The notes under the pieces were generated by a model. It was given only the letters and a program-made list of their open reading frames with translations. It was not told the DNA's origin and ran no database searches. Position numbers and translations under genes: made by a program. A DNA stretch of 64,000 nucleotides, taken from NCBI GenBank assembly GCA_965224575.1, contig CBDCZQ010000006.1:3038001-3102000 (forward strand), read 5' to 3'. The stretch is from QPIN01 sp965224575. GTDB lineage: Bacteria > Pseudomonadota > Gammaproteobacteria > Methylococcales > Methylomonadaceae. Of this stretch, positions 17,164 through 26,370 are shown piece by piece (position 1 is the first letter of the stretch; each line of letters begins with the position of its first letter).

Positions 17164-18747
17164 ATGAATAAAACAGTATACGTAGGGATGGCAGCAGACC
17201 TCCTTCATGAAGGGCATATCAATATTCTTAAGCTAGCAGCTAGTTATGGTGATGTTACAGTGGGAGTGTTAACGGACAAAGCAATAGCCTCCTATAAACG
17301 CTTACCTTTTATGACTTTCGAGCAACGTAAACTTTTAGTTGAACAGATTAAAGGTGTTGTAAAAGTTATTCCTCAAGATACTTTAGATTATGGACCTAAT
17401 CTTCGAAAGCTCAAACCGGATGTCGTTGTGCATGGTGATGACTGGAAACACGGCATTCAGAGAAAAACGCGAAAAAAGGTTATAGATGTTATTTCTGAAT
17501 GGGGAGGACAACTTGTGGAGCCAGAGTATACAGCAGGTATTTCTTCTACAATACTACACAGTGCACTAAAAGAAATTGGGATAACGCCTGATGTTCGATT
17601 AAAGACCTTACGTCGGCTTATAGCAGCAAAAGATGTGGTAAGAGTAATTGAATCTCACAATGGACTGACAGCCCGTATTATCGAAACTCTTGAGGTTGAA
17701 AAAGAAGGTATTAAAGTTCAGTTTGATGCTATGTGGTCTAGTAGTCTCACCGATTCAACTGCCAGAGGAAAACCTGATATTGAAGCAGTAGATATTTCAT
17801 CCAGGCTTGTTACAGTCAACGACATTTTTCTTGCGCGCCATCCTCACTACATATCACCTTGGGACATCCATGTCCAAAGATTCATTCCGCTCGGGCGACT
17901 TAATCGAGTGCCACAGTACGTCCTGCGTCCAGTTTCAACTCCGCACAAAAGCCGCTCCGTTAAAACTTACCTCACTGACTTGACGGCTTATCGGGAAAAA
18001 ATTTTTGCTTCTCTCGCGTGCTATCGCACACGTCGAATCTGCAAATTTCCCTGTTGCCTACTGCGGACTAAAAATCATCACTTCGCTATCGCTCCGTTTC
18101 CCTGATTTTCAGCGGAAGTAACCACAAAGCCCCTTATTTTTGATGGAGATACGGGGGGGCGTTTAGAACATTTTCCCTTCATGGTTCGTACGTTAGAGAG
18201 AACTGGAGTGTCGGCAGTGATCATTGAAGATAAAACTGGACTTAAAAGAAATTCTCTTTTCGGGACTGATGTAGAGCAAACACAAGATAGTATTGAAGGG
18301 TTTTGTGAAAAGATTCAAGCAGGAAAAAAAGCCCAGATTAGTGATGACTTTATGATTATTGCAAGAATAGAAAGTCTGATTTTGGATAAGGGTATGGATG
18401 ATGCTGTTGCCCGTGCAAAGGCATATGTTGAAGCTGGAGCAGATGGTATTATGATTCATAGTCGAAAAAAACAGCCTGATGAAATTATAGAATTTTGTAA
18501 AATTTTTCGAAGTGATTTTCCTGATGTCCCCTTAGTAGCTGTTCCTAGTAGTTTCAATACTATCACGGATACCGAATTGGCATCATACGGTGTTAATATT
18601 GTGATACATGCTAACCATATGTTGCGTGCAGCTTATCCTGCCATGGTAAAAACGGCAGAATTAATCCTAAAAAGTGATCGTTCTTTTGAAGTTAATGATC
18701 TTTGTATGCCTATTAAACAAATCTTGACACTCATTCCAGAGGGTTAA
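17164..18747 (+). pseudogene. aepX: Phosphoenolpyruvate phosphomutase with N-terminal nucleotidyltransferase domain, split by a 282-bp insertion
   Basis: PEP mutase makes the C-P bond (PEP to phosphonopyruvate), the entry step of phosphonate synthesis. The N-terminal part (about residues 1-135) is a cytidylyltransferase-like domain with LLHEGHINIL (HxGH). The mutase part shows DAMWSSSLTDS before the insertion. After it come LIFDGDTGGR, IIEDKTGLKRNS (matching EDKxxxKxNS) and GADGIMIHSRK. The repeat at 17833-18114 interrupts the gene and introduces TGA at 18103. Deleting exactly those 282 bp (94 codons) restores one frame of 433 residues joining NDIFL to EVTTKP. It is the first gene of the phosphonate operon. 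Confidence 0.88.
17833..18114 (+). repeat. 282-bp dispersed repeat, copy 1 (inside aepX)
   Basis: Almost identical to the reverse complement of 26013-26294. Ends are GCGCGCCATCCTC on the left and CTGATTTTCAGCG on the right, taken from where the two copies stop matching. Base composition is clearly richer in G+C than the flanks. Internal palindromes include GGACATCCATGTCC and CGTGCTATCGCACACG. No terminal inverted repeats and no obvious target duplication are visible. It has a reading frame open for about 90 codons in both copies, ending PFP-stop. Type of element unknown. Confidence 0.85.
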
Positions 18748-18749
18748 GG

Positions 18750-19892
18750 ATGACAGAGATAAGGATTGCTCACGGAGAAGCGGGTAATCAACTCACGCAA
18801 TTTTTGCGCCTGAATGGTACGGAAAGGATACTCATTATTGCTAGTGAACGTTGCTGGCTTCGAAGTGGTCTAAATGCAGTTCTTGAACAGCAGTTGCCTA
18901 AGCTTCAAATAGTATTATTTCACCAATTCACTCCTAATCCTGGTTTTGAAGAAGTGATGGCCGGGTGTGAACTCAGAAATTCACAACAGTCACAGATGAT
19001 TCTCGGTCTGGGTGGGGGATCGGCCATGGATATTGCTAAATCTGTTGCTTTATTGGCTAATTATTCAGAGCAAGAAGCGCGGAATATCATTGAAACCTCA
19101 TCTCAAAATTTTACAGACAAAGTTTGTCCTTTAGTTCTAATCCCAACTACGGCTGGCTCAGGAAGTGAAGCAACGCACTTTGCTGTCATTTATCTGGATG
19201 ACAAGAAATATTCTCTGGCTACGCCGGTTATGTTGCCCGATTTAAGTATTGTGGATGGCAGTCAGACATACTCGGCAGCCCCATTATTAGCGGCTTCATG
19301 TGGAATAGATGCTTTGTGCCAGGCAATTGAATCTTATTGGGCAGTTTCAGCCACAAAAGATAGTCAGGCCTACGCCATAAAAGCAATTAAGATTTTAAAT
19401 CAACACCTAATCACTGCAGTATTGAGTAAAGCCGAGAGAGTCAGTAATAATGATGCTCGAAATAAAGTTGCTGAAGCCGCATGCCTGGCAGGTCAAGCGA
19501 TTAATATTTCTAAAACCACTGCGGCTCATGCCTATTCGTATTATCTAACATCCAAGCATCAGATTCCACATGGGCATGCTGTCAGTCTGTGCTTTCCGGC
19601 TGTGGCTCAATGTAATTTTAATAGTAAAAAAACCTTATTGTCTTCTGGTGAACTTGCAAATCGTTATAAAAAGCTGTTTGATGTAATTGGCGTATCAGGG
19701 ATAGAAGAATTTATTCTTTGGTTTAAAAACTTGACTGCTACGATAGGTCTTGAACAAAATTTAGAGAAACTGGGGTTTAAACCACAGCAGGAAATGGAAG
19801 GTTTTCTTACATCGGTAAATATAGAGCGTCTTAAAAATAATCCTGCAATAATTGATATAGATAAATTCAAACAACTTTTCCTGGATCGATAA
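18750..19892 (+). CDS. Iron-type alcohol dehydrogenase, probable phosphonoacetaldehyde reductase
   Basis: A 380-residue group III alcohol dehydrogenase: nucleotide-binding GLGGGSAMDIAK (about 88-99), PTTAGSGSEATHFA, and metal-site histidines in KTTAAHAYSYYL and QIPHGHAVSLC. Between PEP mutase and phosphonopyruvate decarboxylase this family reduces phosphonoacetaldehyde to 2-hydroxyethylphosphonate (PhpC-type step). That assignment rests on context. It lies 2 bp after aepX and 2 bp before the decarboxylase. No aminotransferase is present, which argues for hydroxyethyl- rather than aminoethylphosphonate. Confidence 0.85.
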   Translation: MTEIRIAHGEAGNQLTQFLRLNGTERILIIASERCWLRSGLNAVLEQQLPKLQIVLFHQFTPNPGFEEVMAGCELRNSQQSQMILGLGGGSAMDIAKSVALLANYSEQEARNIIETSSQNFTDKVCPLVLIPTTAGSGSEATHFAVIYLDDKKYSLATPVMLPDLSIVDGSQTYSAAPLLAASCGIDALCQAIESYWAVSATKDSQAYAIKAIKILNQHLITAVLSKAERVSNNDARNKVAEAACLAGQAINISKTTAAHAYSYYLTSKHQIPHGHAVSLCFPAVAQCNFNSKKTLLSSGELANRYKKLFDVIGVSGIEEFILWFKNLTATIGLEQNLEKLGFKPQQEMEGFLTSVNIERLKNNPAIIDIDKFKQLFLDR

Positions 19893-19894
19893 AT

Positions 19895-21031
19895 ATGATT
19901 AAACCAGAAACTTTCTTGCAATCGTTGACTCGACTAAAATTAGAGTATTTTACAGGTGTGCCAGATTCATTACTAAAAACACTATGCGCCTATATTACCT
20001 CACGAATCGATCAGGACAAGCATATTATCGCCGCTAATGAGGGGGGGGCAATGGGGCTTGCTATTGGGTATCACCTTGCTACTGGAAAAGTACCGGTAGT
20101 TTATATGCAAAACTCAGGGCTGGGAAATATTGTAAACCCATTGTTATCAATGGCTGACGATCAAGTCTATGGTGTTCCTATGGTGCTGTTAATCGGATGG
20201 CGCGGAGAAATGGACGAAGATGGTGGACAATTAAAGGATGAACCTCAACATAAAAAGCAGGGGCAGGTGACAGAGGCACTATTAAATGCCATGGATATCG
20301 AGTATGAAATTATTCACAAAGATACTCAAAATTCAGACGAAGTATTAGAAAGATTGGTAGAAAGAACAACTAGCTTAAAGCGTCCTGTTGCCATTTTAAT
20401 TCGTAAAGGCACTTTCGATGCATTCGAATTGCCAAAAGAAGAACCTGCAAAGGTTTGGAGTCGGGAGGAGGCGATCGCTACCTTTGTTAATGAAATTCAA
20501 CCAGATTCATTTGTGGTATCAACAACCGGAATGCCTTCCAGAGAGCTTTTTGAACAAAGGGAATTAAGAGGGGAACCTCATGGGTCTGATTTTCTTGTAG
20601 TAGGAAGTATGGGACATGCCTCTCAAATAGCCGCTGAAGTTTCCAGACAATACAAGTCTGATGTTTATTGCCTGGATGGTGATGGCTCTTTTTTAATGCA
20701 TATGGGAGGAGTAGCAATTAATGCACAAGCTGAATTTTGCCATATTGTTCTAAATAATGGTGCCCATGATTCGGTAGGCGGACAACCCACTGTTGCAAAA
20801 AACATAGATATACCAGCCATTGCTATAGCCTGCGGCTATAAATACGCGATGAAAGTTGAAACGAAAGAAGATTTTGTCACTGCTCTGAAGCAAGCGCGTC
20901 TTACACAAAGCAATGGGGCTTGTTTAATAGAAGTCTCAGTCAGGAAAGGTGCTCGCTCTGATTTAGGCAGGCCAACGTTAACAAGTCAGGAGATGAAACA
21001 AGGCTGTATGCAATTTCTTCAGGAAAAATAA
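19895..21031 (+). CDS. ppd: Phosphonopyruvate decarboxylase
   Basis: Thiamine-diphosphate enzyme that decarboxylates phosphonopyruvate to phosphonoacetaldehyde, pulling the unfavourable mutase step forward. Seen: FTGVPDSLLKTLC and AANEGGAMGLAIGYHLATGK at the N terminus (catalytic Glu region), and the ThDP signature YCLDGDGSFLMHMGG followed by HIVLNNGAHDSVGGQ. Length 378 is family-typical. The gene looks intact although its upstream partner aepX is broken. Confidence 0.94.
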   Translation: MIKPETFLQSLTRLKLEYFTGVPDSLLKTLCAYITSRIDQDKHIIAANEGGAMGLAIGYHLATGKVPVVYMQNSGLGNIVNPLLSMADDQVYGVPMVLLIGWRGEMDEDGGQLKDEPQHKKQGQVTEALLNAMDIEYEIIHKDTQNSDEVLERLVERTTSLKRPVAILIRKGTFDAFELPKEEPAKVWSREEAIATFVNEIQPDSFVVSTTGMPSRELFEQRELRGEPHGSDFLVVGSMGHASQIAAEVSRQYKSDVYCLDGDGSFLMHMGGVAINAQAEFCHIVLNNGAHDSVGGQPTVAKNIDIPAIAIACGYKYAMKVETKEDFVTALKQARLTQSNGACLIEVSVRKGARSDLGRPTLTSQEMKQGCMQFLQEK

Positions 21032-21037
21032 AAACAA

Positions 21038-21230
21038 TGGGGAAACCTTCCAATGCTAGAGTTTCTGTACGCAATATTAATTGCACCCATTTAATATGAG
21101 ATGCAATGAGATTTTGAAAAAGTTGTTGATGTAACCAGTTCCTATAGATGAGCAATCAAACTTACTGGTAAATTTTGTAGTCACAATTGTAGCCTCCCAC
21201 TACCATTTAGCTGAAACCTAGAAAAATACA
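21038..21230 (+). other. Possible gene remnant downstream of ppd
   Basis: Six bases after ppd an ATG opens MGKPSNARVSVRNINCTHLI-stop. A shifted frame then reads EKVVDVTSSYR before more stops. This looks like the broken start of a further operon gene but no family is recognised. The following stretch to 21500 has no supportable gene apart from a short palindromic repeat. Confidence 0.3.
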
Positions 21231-21395
21231 GAAAGATTAGCAACACAAAAATTTGCAGCCAAAGCAAGATGAGATAAAGGCCGTATTTAAAGACCAGGAA
21301 CACTTTATGATGTTGCGTATTTTGTATCGACATAACAAGTACCATCTGCTTAGTAGCAGTTTAGGTTTTTTGATTGAGATTTCATTTTTTTACAG

Positions 21396-21441
21396 GGCAC
21401 CTCTTTAAAATTTCCATTCATCAAATTAATAGAGGCACCTA
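21396..21441. repeat. Short palindromic repeat (GGGCACCTCT ends)
   Basis: The arms GGGCACCTCTTTAAAATTT and AAATTAATAGAGGCACC are inverted copies of each other. A single arm, GGGCACCTCTACTAATT, recurs at about 50850, downstream of the tri-heme cytochrome promoter region. It is probably a miniature mobile element or its end. No coding capacity. Confidence 0.45.
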
Positions 21442-21502
21442 CAGCTTTTAAGTTTCTTAATATTTATAAAGTACTGGAAGGTAGAATTTTCTGATATTCG
21501 AT

Positions 21503-21776
21503 AATTTAGCATTAATTTTCCACTAAGTCAGAAGTTATCCTGCGCGGAAAAAAATATTTGATAATGCTGCCGGTATTAGAAAGGAGGCAGCCGAAAAAGT
21601 TATCAAATTTTAAAATATGAAAAAAATGCAAATAAAATTGTACACCTCCAAACAGTCTTCAGTATCGAATGCAAAGTTGTTTTTCGAATCTCCAACGTTA
21701 GTCAAAATTAGAAAAGAAGTGTGTGAAAACACCAGGATTTATATATTTACACGAGCTAGAAAATGGCTTGCTGTAA
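21503..21776 (+). pseudogene. ABM-like protein, decayed second copy of the gene at 16500
   Basis: Aligns base by base with 16500-16781: GCGCGGAAAAAAATATTTG, TTCGAATCTCCAACGTTAG and GGATTTATATATTTACACG are near-identical. The start codon region is altered, a base is lost after GAAAAAGTTATC, and TGTGTG replaces the in-frame GGGGGTA, so the protein cannot be made. It precedes the intact methyltransferase, mirroring the arrangement at 16.5 kb. Confidence 0.8.
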
Positions 21777-21831
21777 AAATAATGAGCAGTGACCAAGACC
21801 TTGTATATAGTATTAAGCAGTGAGCGTACCT

Positions 21832-22539
21832 ATGATTGATATAAATAAATGGCGTTATGATGAGTTTGTACAAGTTGGAAAAGATTATAGTTTAAATGAT
21901 GAAGTCGCAGTGTATGAAGAGACCCATTCAACATTTCGAGATTTGGTTCTGGAAAGTAATGAATTTCTAGATGCTTTGTCTGTTAAAGCGGGTGAATCAT
22001 TAATTGATTTCGGATGTGGAACAGGTGTTTTTACCATTCAAGCTGCGCTCAGAGGAGTAAATGTGTTTGCTGTTGATATTTCACAAAACATGCTTGCTTA
22101 TGCTGAAAAGAAAGCTTTGGAAAAGAATATACAATCAATTTCGTTTGTAAATAGCGGCTTTTTAAACTATACCCATTCGTCAGAATTAGTTGACTATATT
22201 ATGACTTCGTTTTCTTTTCATCATCTTCCTGATTTTTGGAAAGCAGTGGCGCTGAAACGAATGCATAGTATGCTGAATAGCTCAGGCGTTCTTTATATAC
22301 AAGATGTGGTTATTTCCGAAGAAAATTGTATAAACAACATCAATTCATTTATCCAATCACAAGAAGAACTAGGCGGAGATTTCTTGAGAGTGGATGCCAT
22401 TGAGCATTTTCGAGATGAGTTCTCTACATATGATTGGGTTATTGAGGAGATGCTCAAGCTTGCTGGGTTCAAAATAGAATCAAAAGAATCTTTCTCAGGG
22501 CTTATTTATAGATATAAATGTACAAAAGAGGAAGATTAA
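21832..22539 (+). CDS. Class I SAM-dependent methyltransferase
   Basis: Cytoplasmic methyltransferase of about 235 residues. SAM motif I is LIDFGCGTGVFTIQAA, motif II NVFAVDISQNML, and a later SFSFHHLPDFWKA stretch fits a UbiE/Methyltransf_11-type fold. ATG 21832 was chosen because the same ATGATTGAT context follows the GAG ribosome site in the broken copy at 16890; GTG 21820 is an alternative. Substrate unknown. It is the surviving methyltransferase of a duplicated ABM-methyltransferase pair. Confidence 0.85.
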   Translation: MIDINKWRYDEFVQVGKDYSLNDEVAVYEETHSTFRDLVLESNEFLDALSVKAGESLIDFGCGTGVFTIQAALRGVNVFAVDISQNMLAYAEKKALEKNIQSISFVNSGFLNYTHSSELVDYIMTSFSFHHLPDFWKAVALKRMHSMLNSSGVLYIQDVVISEENCINNINSFIQSQEELGGDFLRVDAIEHFRDEFSTYDWVIEEMLKLAGFKIESKESFSGLIYRYKCTKEED

Positions 22540-22806
22540 TATAATTATGCATAAGAAATTGGTTGAGTAATAAATCATCAAAATGAAAGCTCTATCACTA
22601 TAAACATAATCCATGGTAGCTCAACTTGATGATGGGCAAATAAAGGATAAAATGAAATATTTACAACAAATAGATAAAAACATATGGATATTTGATGGTA
22701 GTACTGTCTCTTGGTTTGGCATGCCCTATACAACTCGTATGACAATTGTTAGATTAAATGATGGAAGTATCTGGATCCATTCACCAGCAAAAATAGTAGA
22801 TAGATT

Positions 22807-24028
22807 CTCTGTACACGACAAAAAATCAGCATCTAACTGATCCTCCATAAATTCTATTACCTGACAAAGCAGGACGGAGTAAAGACAGTATTTTCTTCAC
22901 CTGTTTTTTCGATTGTGAAAAAATATTAAACAGCTCGGAACGAATACAATCTAAACCATACCTAAAGATGCTTTGTGCTAAACGTTGATGTGTTTTGGTT
23001 TTTATCGGTAAAACACAATCGTCTTTCCATTCGCCCACTTTATGAGACCAGCAAAAAGCAATAACAGGTAATACAAATAACTTTTTCATGCGGAGATAAC
23101 CCACAACGCGCGTATCTTCAAGGTTAAACCCTCGGCCTTTTAAACACCCAAACAAGGTTTCAATTTCCCAACGCAGGCCATATTCTTCAATCGCATTCGG
23201 ATTAAGGCTAGCATTAGCAACGATTAATAATTTCCCATCACTCAAGCGGAGGCCACTTAAATAGACTGAGCAAGCACCTAAAAGTCTTGCTTCATTAATA
23301 TTAAGCCTCTCGCCGGGCTTTAATCCACGAAATAAATGGTCAACACGTAGACGATCACCCCGACTATTTACGGTATAACTATTATTACGAATCCGAATAT
23401 TGAAAGGTATTTTTTCTTCAATGAGCCACCCCATCCATTTATCACCTATAAATTCACGATCCGCTAACAGCCCCTTAATCCTGTCCTGACCAAACTGGCT
23501 AATAAACCGTTTCATTAGCACGATTCTTTCTCGCCAATTAGAATTGCCCCGCTTATTCAAGGGTAGCCAATACACGGGAATGGCTGCGCCTTTATAGACA
23601 ACGGCCAGCACTAATAAATTAATGTTGGTTTTACCCCATTTCCAGTTGGTTCTATCCAATGACAAATAAAAGTCATTTTCGGTAAAACCAAATAACTTCA
23701 TGATAAAACGAGCGATTTCATTGTAATCAAGCCAATGTTCACTAAAAAACCGTTGTATGCGCCTGTATCGTGATGAAACCAATGCCTTGCTAGGAAAAAA
23801 TAGAGCCAATTGTGTCAGGTTTACTGTACCTACAACCATTATGGCTATTAGCATTCCTACAAAACATCCCATTCTTGCCTTGTTCCAATGAAAATGCTCG
23901 TTTAATATAGCGGTTAGTTCGTTGATCTGTAATTGTCCGTTATTCATGTTTGCCAAAACAAAAACCCGGTATTTAATTACATTTCAACGGGCTACATCAA
24001 CCTTTTAAAATTTTTGTCATGTACAGAG
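22807..24028 (-). mobile_element. IS4-family insertion sequence, complete, 1222 bp
   Basis: Terminal inverted repeats begin CTCTGTACACGACAAAAA on the left and CTCTGTACATGACAAAAA on the right (reverse complement). They are flanked by a perfect 9-bp direct duplication AGATAGATT at 22798-22806 and 24029-24037. One transposase gene fills the element. The exact duplication and intact transposase point to a recent insertion, here into a DUF4336 gene. Only one copy is in the window. Confidence 0.95.
22826..23956 (-). CDS. tnp: IS4-family transposase
   Basis: DDE transposase of 376 residues. Catalytic residues: first Asp in YLSLDRTNWKWG, second in GLLADREFIG, and the Glu in the YREK signature EEYGLRWEIETLFGCLKGR (Y-2-R-3-E-6-K). 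That signature defines the IS4 family. It is transcribed opposite to the gene it interrupts. The frame is complete and should be functional. Confidence 0.95.
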   Translation of the reverse strand: MANMNNGQLQINELTAILNEHFHWNKARMGCFVGMLIAIMVVGTVNLTQLALFFPSKALVSSRYRRIQRFFSEHWLDYNEIARFIMKLFGFTENDFYLSLDRTNWKWGKTNINLLVLAVVYKGAAIPVYWLPLNKRGNSNWRERIVLMKRFISQFGQDRIKGLLADREFIGDKWMGWLIEEKIPFNIRIRNNSYTVNSRGDRLRVDHLFRGLKPGERLNINEARLLGACSVYLSGLRLSDGKLLIVANASLNPNAIEEYGLRWEIETLFGCLKGRGFNLEDTRVVGYLRMKKLFVLPVIAFCWSHKVGEWKDDCVLPIKTKTHQRLAQSIFRYGLDCIRSELFNIFSQSKKQVKKILSLLRPALSGNRIYGGSVRC

Positions 24029-24679
24029 AGATAGATTAATAAATGAGATCCAACAATTGGGTCAAGTGCAATATCTTATTGCACCCAATAAAATTCACCA
24101 TTTATTCATGGCGGACTGGATAACACTCTTTCCATCGGCTAAAACTTATTCTGCTCCAGGTCTAAAAGAAAAAAGAAAAGATATAAGCTTTACTAGAGAG
24201 CTAAGTGATATACCTGAAAATGAATGGAGTGAGGAAATAAACCAGCTTATCTTCAAAGGAAGTAAAGTAATGGATGAAGTGGTCTTTTTTCATAAAAAGA
24301 GTAAAACATTAATATTAACTGATTTAATCGAAAACTTTCATCCTGATCACTTTACAGGCATTAAGAAATTGCTTGCAGAATTAACAGGTATTATCAGCCC
24401 AAATGGAAAGATGCCCATAGATTGGAGAGCTACATTTGTTTTTGGAAAAAAGGACGCACGAAAATCATTTGCAAAAATGATTGGCTGGAAGCCAGAAAAA
24501 ATTATTATTGCTCATGGCGAGTGTATCAACAAAAATGCTGTTGCTTTTTTACAACAATCATTTAGTTGGCTAGGTTTATCCAGTTAAACAATTGATAGAT
24601 AATCACTGGGACTGCCGGATGTGGGTGTTAAAGCACGAGCACTTTGTGGTCTTTCAATATTTAAATGAGGAGAGGAGAA

Positions 24680-25069
24680 ATGTTCAGTCATATTATGGTC
24701 GGCGCAAACAATATTCAAGAATCGAAGGTTTTTTATGATGCTGTTTTAGGTGCATTGGGCTATGAGCCTGGCGTAATAGACGAAAAAGGACGTTGCTTTT
24801 ACCTCACTAGAAGGGGGAACTTTGCAATCACCAAACCGATTGATGGTGAACCTGCTTGCCATGGCAATGGGAGTACCACTGGCTTTTCTGCAAAAAATCC
24901 GACAGAAGTGGATGCTTGGCATTCAATGGGACTCGCTAATGGCGGGACGACTTGTGAAGACCCTCCTGGAGTACGAGAAGGAACGATAGGTAAACTCTAT
25001 CTTGCCTATTTACGTGACCCATCTGGTAACAAAATTTGTGCTGTTCATCGAATCAGAAAAAGTCAATGA
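24680..25069 (+). CDS. VOC-family (glyoxalase/bleomycin-resistance-like) protein
   Basis: A 129-residue single-domain vicinal-oxygen-chelate protein: N-terminal FSHIMVGANNIQESKVFYD (metal His), then YLTRRGNFAI and the C-terminal AYLRDPSGNKICAVHR with the conserved Asp-Pro-x-Gly-Asn. The start at ATG 24680 follows GAGGAGAGGAG; an earlier ATG lies inside that site. Substrate unknown; members act on glyoxals, thiols or antibiotics. Confidence 0.85.
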   Translation: MFSHIMVGANNIQESKVFYDAVLGALGYEPGVIDEKGRCFYLTRRGNFAITKPIDGEPACHGNGSTTGFSAKNPTEVDAWHSMGLANGGTTCEDPPGVREGTIGKLYLAYLRDPSGNKICAVHRIRKSQ

Positions 25070-25123
25070 AAGTGGTTTCTTGCAAAGAGATAAAAATAAA
25101 TTGTTATTGAAAATAAAGTGTAG

Positions 25124-25925
25124 ATGTTAGAACCTGAATGGATATTACTGTTTTTATTATTAGGCTCTTTTGTTGGGTTTATGGCAGGACTATTAGGGAT
25201 CGGCGGCGGTGGAATAATGGTACCAATATTGACCTCTATATTTTTATTGCATGGCGTGGCAATTGAAAAAGTGGTGCATTTAGCTTTGGGCACATCAATG
25301 GCATCAATGATAGTCACTACCTTTTCAAGTTTCCGTTCCCACAATTTAAAGGGCAGCGTTGTATGGTTAGCGGTTAAGAGAATGGTTTACGGTATTATCT
25401 TGGGAACTTTTTTCGCTACTTTTTTGGCCTCTTATTTAAGTTCAGAATACCTCGCTATATTCTTTGCGTTGTTTATGACGTTTGTATCGAGCCAAATGTT
25501 TTTAAATAAAAAGCCAAAGCCATCAAGAGAACTTGCAGGAAATGCTGGATTGTTTTTTGCAGGTTCTGGTATTGGCGCTATATCAGCATGAGTTTCCATA
25601 GGTGGTGGTTCATAACCGTGCTTTATTTAACTTGGCAGAACATGGAAATTAAGAAGGCAATCGGCACCTCGGCAGCCATTGGGCTACCAATATCAATTGC
25701 AGGTACTATAGATTATTTGGTAAATGGCTGGGGTAATTCATCACCTGATGATTATATTTTTGGCTATGTCTATCTATCGGCGCGGGATTAATTTCTATAA
25801 CCAGTTTTATAACTACACCTTATGGTGAAAATCTGGCACACAAACTACCGGTGACAAGTTTAAAGAAGATATTTGCAATTTTATTAATTTTGTTAAGTAT
25901 CACAATGCTGATTTCAGTATTTTGA
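25124..25925 (+). pseudogene. TSUP/TauE-SafE family membrane permease, multiply frameshifted
   Basis: The first part (25124-25591) encodes GFMAGLLGIGGGGIMVPILT and several membrane helices, typical of the sulfite-exporter TauE/SafE family. After GAISA the frame hits TGA; VSIGGGS, then VLYLTWQNMEIKKAIGTSAA, continues in shifted frames. A last break near 25788 leads to LISITSFITTPYGE and LKKIFAILLILLS. At least three indels break a protein of about 265 residues. Confidence 0.85.
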
Positions 25926-26012
25926 TTTCTAACAAAATACCTAGCAAATATACTATTAATAACGCATTTGCAAGGCAAAAAAACCACCTCTTATTGCGTC
26001 AGCCGATGCAGG

Positions 26013-26294
26013 CGCTGAAAATCAGGGAAACGGAGCGATAGCGAAGTGATGATTTTTAGTCCGCAGTAGGCAACAGGGAAATTTGCAGATTCGACGTGTG
26101 CGATAGCACGCGAGAGAAGCAAAAATTTTTTCCCGATAAGCCGTCAAGTCAGTGAGGTAAGTTTTAACGGAGCGGCTTTTGTGCGGAGTTGAAACTGGAC
26201 GCAGGACGTACTGTGGCACTCGATTAAGTCGCCCGAGCGGAATGAATCTTTGGACATGGATGTCCCAAGGTGATATATAGCGAGGATGGCGCGC
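26013..26294 (-). repeat. 282-bp dispersed repeat, copy 2
   Basis: Reverse-oriented copy of the element inside aepX. Only a few substitutions separate them, for example CACTACAT in copy 1 against CGCTATAT here. It is intergenic, about 90 bp after the broken permease gene. With copy 1 it forms an 8-kb inverted pair that could support inversion of 18.1-26.0 kb. The same 90-codon open frame is present. Confidence 0.85.
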
Positions 26295-26370
26295 CAGCAT
26301 TAGGTAGCATTCTTTCGATCTAACCTTCATCCCCAATGTTTTTCAATCAAGTAATGTACATATAGCTGAT

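Larger units (their letters stand above)
22652..24587 (+). pseudogene. DUF4336 family protein interrupted by an IS4-family element
   Basis: The N-terminal piece 22652-22806 encodes MKYLQQIDKNIWIFDG ... IWIHSPAKIVDR. The C-terminal piece 24038-24587 encodes NEIQQLGQVQYLIAPNKIHH ... SWLGLSS. Removing 22807-24037 (the IS plus one target-duplication copy) joins GTA-GAT-AGA-TTA-ATA-AAT in frame, giving a 234-residue metallo-hydrolase-like DUF4336 protein. Family function is not established; members resemble the MBL fold. The ribosome site AAAGGATAAA precedes ATG 22652. Confidence 0.9.

Noticed and set aside
26022..26336. A 104-codon minus-strand gene after the permease pseudogene
   Set aside because: It is the open frame of the 282-bp repeat extended into unrelated flank. 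The same frame is found inside aepX, so it is treated as part of the repeat, not as a host gene.
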